Shown: positions 6,396 through 6,810 of the stretch, in pieces
How the letters are laid out: the number at the start of each line of letters is the position of its first letter
Position numbering within the stretch: position 1 is the first letter of the stretch
Source: Gemmatimonadales bacterium UBA4718
Lineage (GTDB): Bacteria; Gemmatimonadota; Gemmatimonadetes; Gemmatimonadales; Gemmatimonadaceae
Assembly (NCBI GenBank): GCA_002404375.1
Contig: DHJO01000128.1
Location: 9,075 to 15,884, forward strand
DNA length: 6,810 nucleotides
Direction of reading: 5' to 3'
Notes under the pieces: model-generated
Told to the model about the DNA's origin: nothing
Database searches by the model: none
What the model saw: the letters and a program-made list of their open reading frames with translations, nothing else
Made by a program: the position numbers and the translations under genes

Positions 6396-6810
6396 AGTCC
6401 GCAATTCTTTCCCGCGTCACTCTGGTTGCCACTGCAGTTGCGACAACTGCGTCAGCCCAGGATCCCGCGACTCCGACGACGCTCGCTCCGTCGTCTGCAA
6501 TCGCAAATGCGGTGAAACACGCCAAGGTCCCGTTCGGCGTCGGAGAGCGGATGGAATACGACGTCAAGTTTGGCGCGCTCAGAGTCGGAAACGCGCACAT
6601 GGAGGTAGTCGCGCTCGACAACCTTCGCGGCCGGGCCGCCTGGCACACAGCATTCTGGGTGCAGGGCGGAAATTTTCTCTATCGCGTCAATGACGTGTAC
6701 GAGAGCTGGATGGACGCGGAATCGCTGTCTTCGCTCCGCTTTGTGCAGGAGCTCGATGAGGGAGGCAAGGACACCGAGCGCAGATTCGAGATCTATCCCG
6801 AGCGCGCGGT
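6392..6810 (+). CDS. Exported DUF3108 domain-containing protein, N-terminal part
   Basis: The first 139 codons are visible; the gene runs off the right edge. GTG at 6392 starts a Sec signal peptide (MKSAILSRVTLVATAVATTA, likely cut after SA at residue 22), then a Thr/Pro/Ala-rich linker. The DUF3108 domain begins near residue 46: VPFGVGERMEYDVKFGALRV, then HMEVV, LRGRAAWHTAFWVQGG, VNDVYESWMD and SSLRFVQELDEGG. That order (GE.MEYDVKFG..RVG, D.Y.SW.D, SLRF...EGG) is typical of the family, which is predicted to be periplasmic or outer-membrane associated and has no settled function. The start overlaps the GT2 stop by 4 nt (GTGA), so the two genes are almost surely co-translated. Translation from the overlap gives an immediate signal peptide, which supports the frame. 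Function in envelope glycan or lipid handling is only inferred from its neighbours. Confidence 0.85.
   Translation, partial: MKSAILSRVTLVATAVATTASAQDPATPTTLAPSSAIANAVKHAKVPFGVGERMEYDVKFGALRVGNAHMEVVALDNLRGRAAWHTAFWVQGGNFLYRVNDVYESWMDAESLSSLRFVQELDEGGKDTERRFEIYPERA

Noticed and set aside
5445..6404. Minus-strand open frame of 319 codons opposite the GT2 gene
   Set aside because: Despite its length it shows no recognisable domain; the plus strand carries a full set of GT2 motifs, so this is an antisense shadow.

Overview
The window is a GC-rich, densely coding stretch of bacterial DNA from a diderm (outer-membrane) organism. It holds seven genes, two of them cut by the window edges. The evidence for an outer membrane is a secreted POTRA plus beta-barrel protein of the Omp85 superfamily and an exported DUF3108 protein. 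The GC-rich composition, frequent GTG/TTG starts, weak Shine-Dalgarno sites and this mix of families would fit Gemmatimonadota or a similar soil phylum. That placement is an inference from overall style, not from a marker gene.

Layout. (1) Positions 1-393 (+) are the C-terminal end of a dipeptide/oligopeptide ABC transporter ATPase. (2) Positions 414-1997 (+) are a complete POT/PTR proton-coupled peptide transporter, 20 nt downstream, so the left side is a peptide-uptake unit. (3) A short convergent gap (1998-2041) with a small hairpin separates it from (4) a minus-strand Omp85/BamA-like outer-membrane protein (3775-2042). (5) Diverging from its start, and almost touching it, is a class I glutamine amidotransferase-like gamma-glutamyl hydrolase (peptidase C26, PuuD-like; 3778-4515, +). 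(6) It is followed with a 1-nt overlap by a GT4 glycosyltransferase (4515-5576). (7) After a 72-nt gap with a small hairpin comes a GT2 glycosyltransferase with a TTG start (5649-6395). (8) This overlaps by 4 nt the start of an exported DUF3108 protein that runs off the right edge (6392-6810+).

How the genes may work together. The left pair imports peptides. The right-hand plus-strand series looks like one co-translated unit concerned with the cell envelope: two glycosyltransferases and an exported DUF3108 protein, led by an amidotransferase-fold hydrolase. The Omp85-like gene reads divergently from the head of that unit. The link between them is inferred from overlaps and spacing only. No RNA gene, mobile element, CRISPR array or long non-coding stretch was found. 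No gap exceeds about 75 nt. No wholly new system is evident. The main points to follow up are the head-to-head start sites, the altered metal-binding motif in the GT2, the two-cysteine POTRA, and the coupled GT4-GT2-DUF3108 series.
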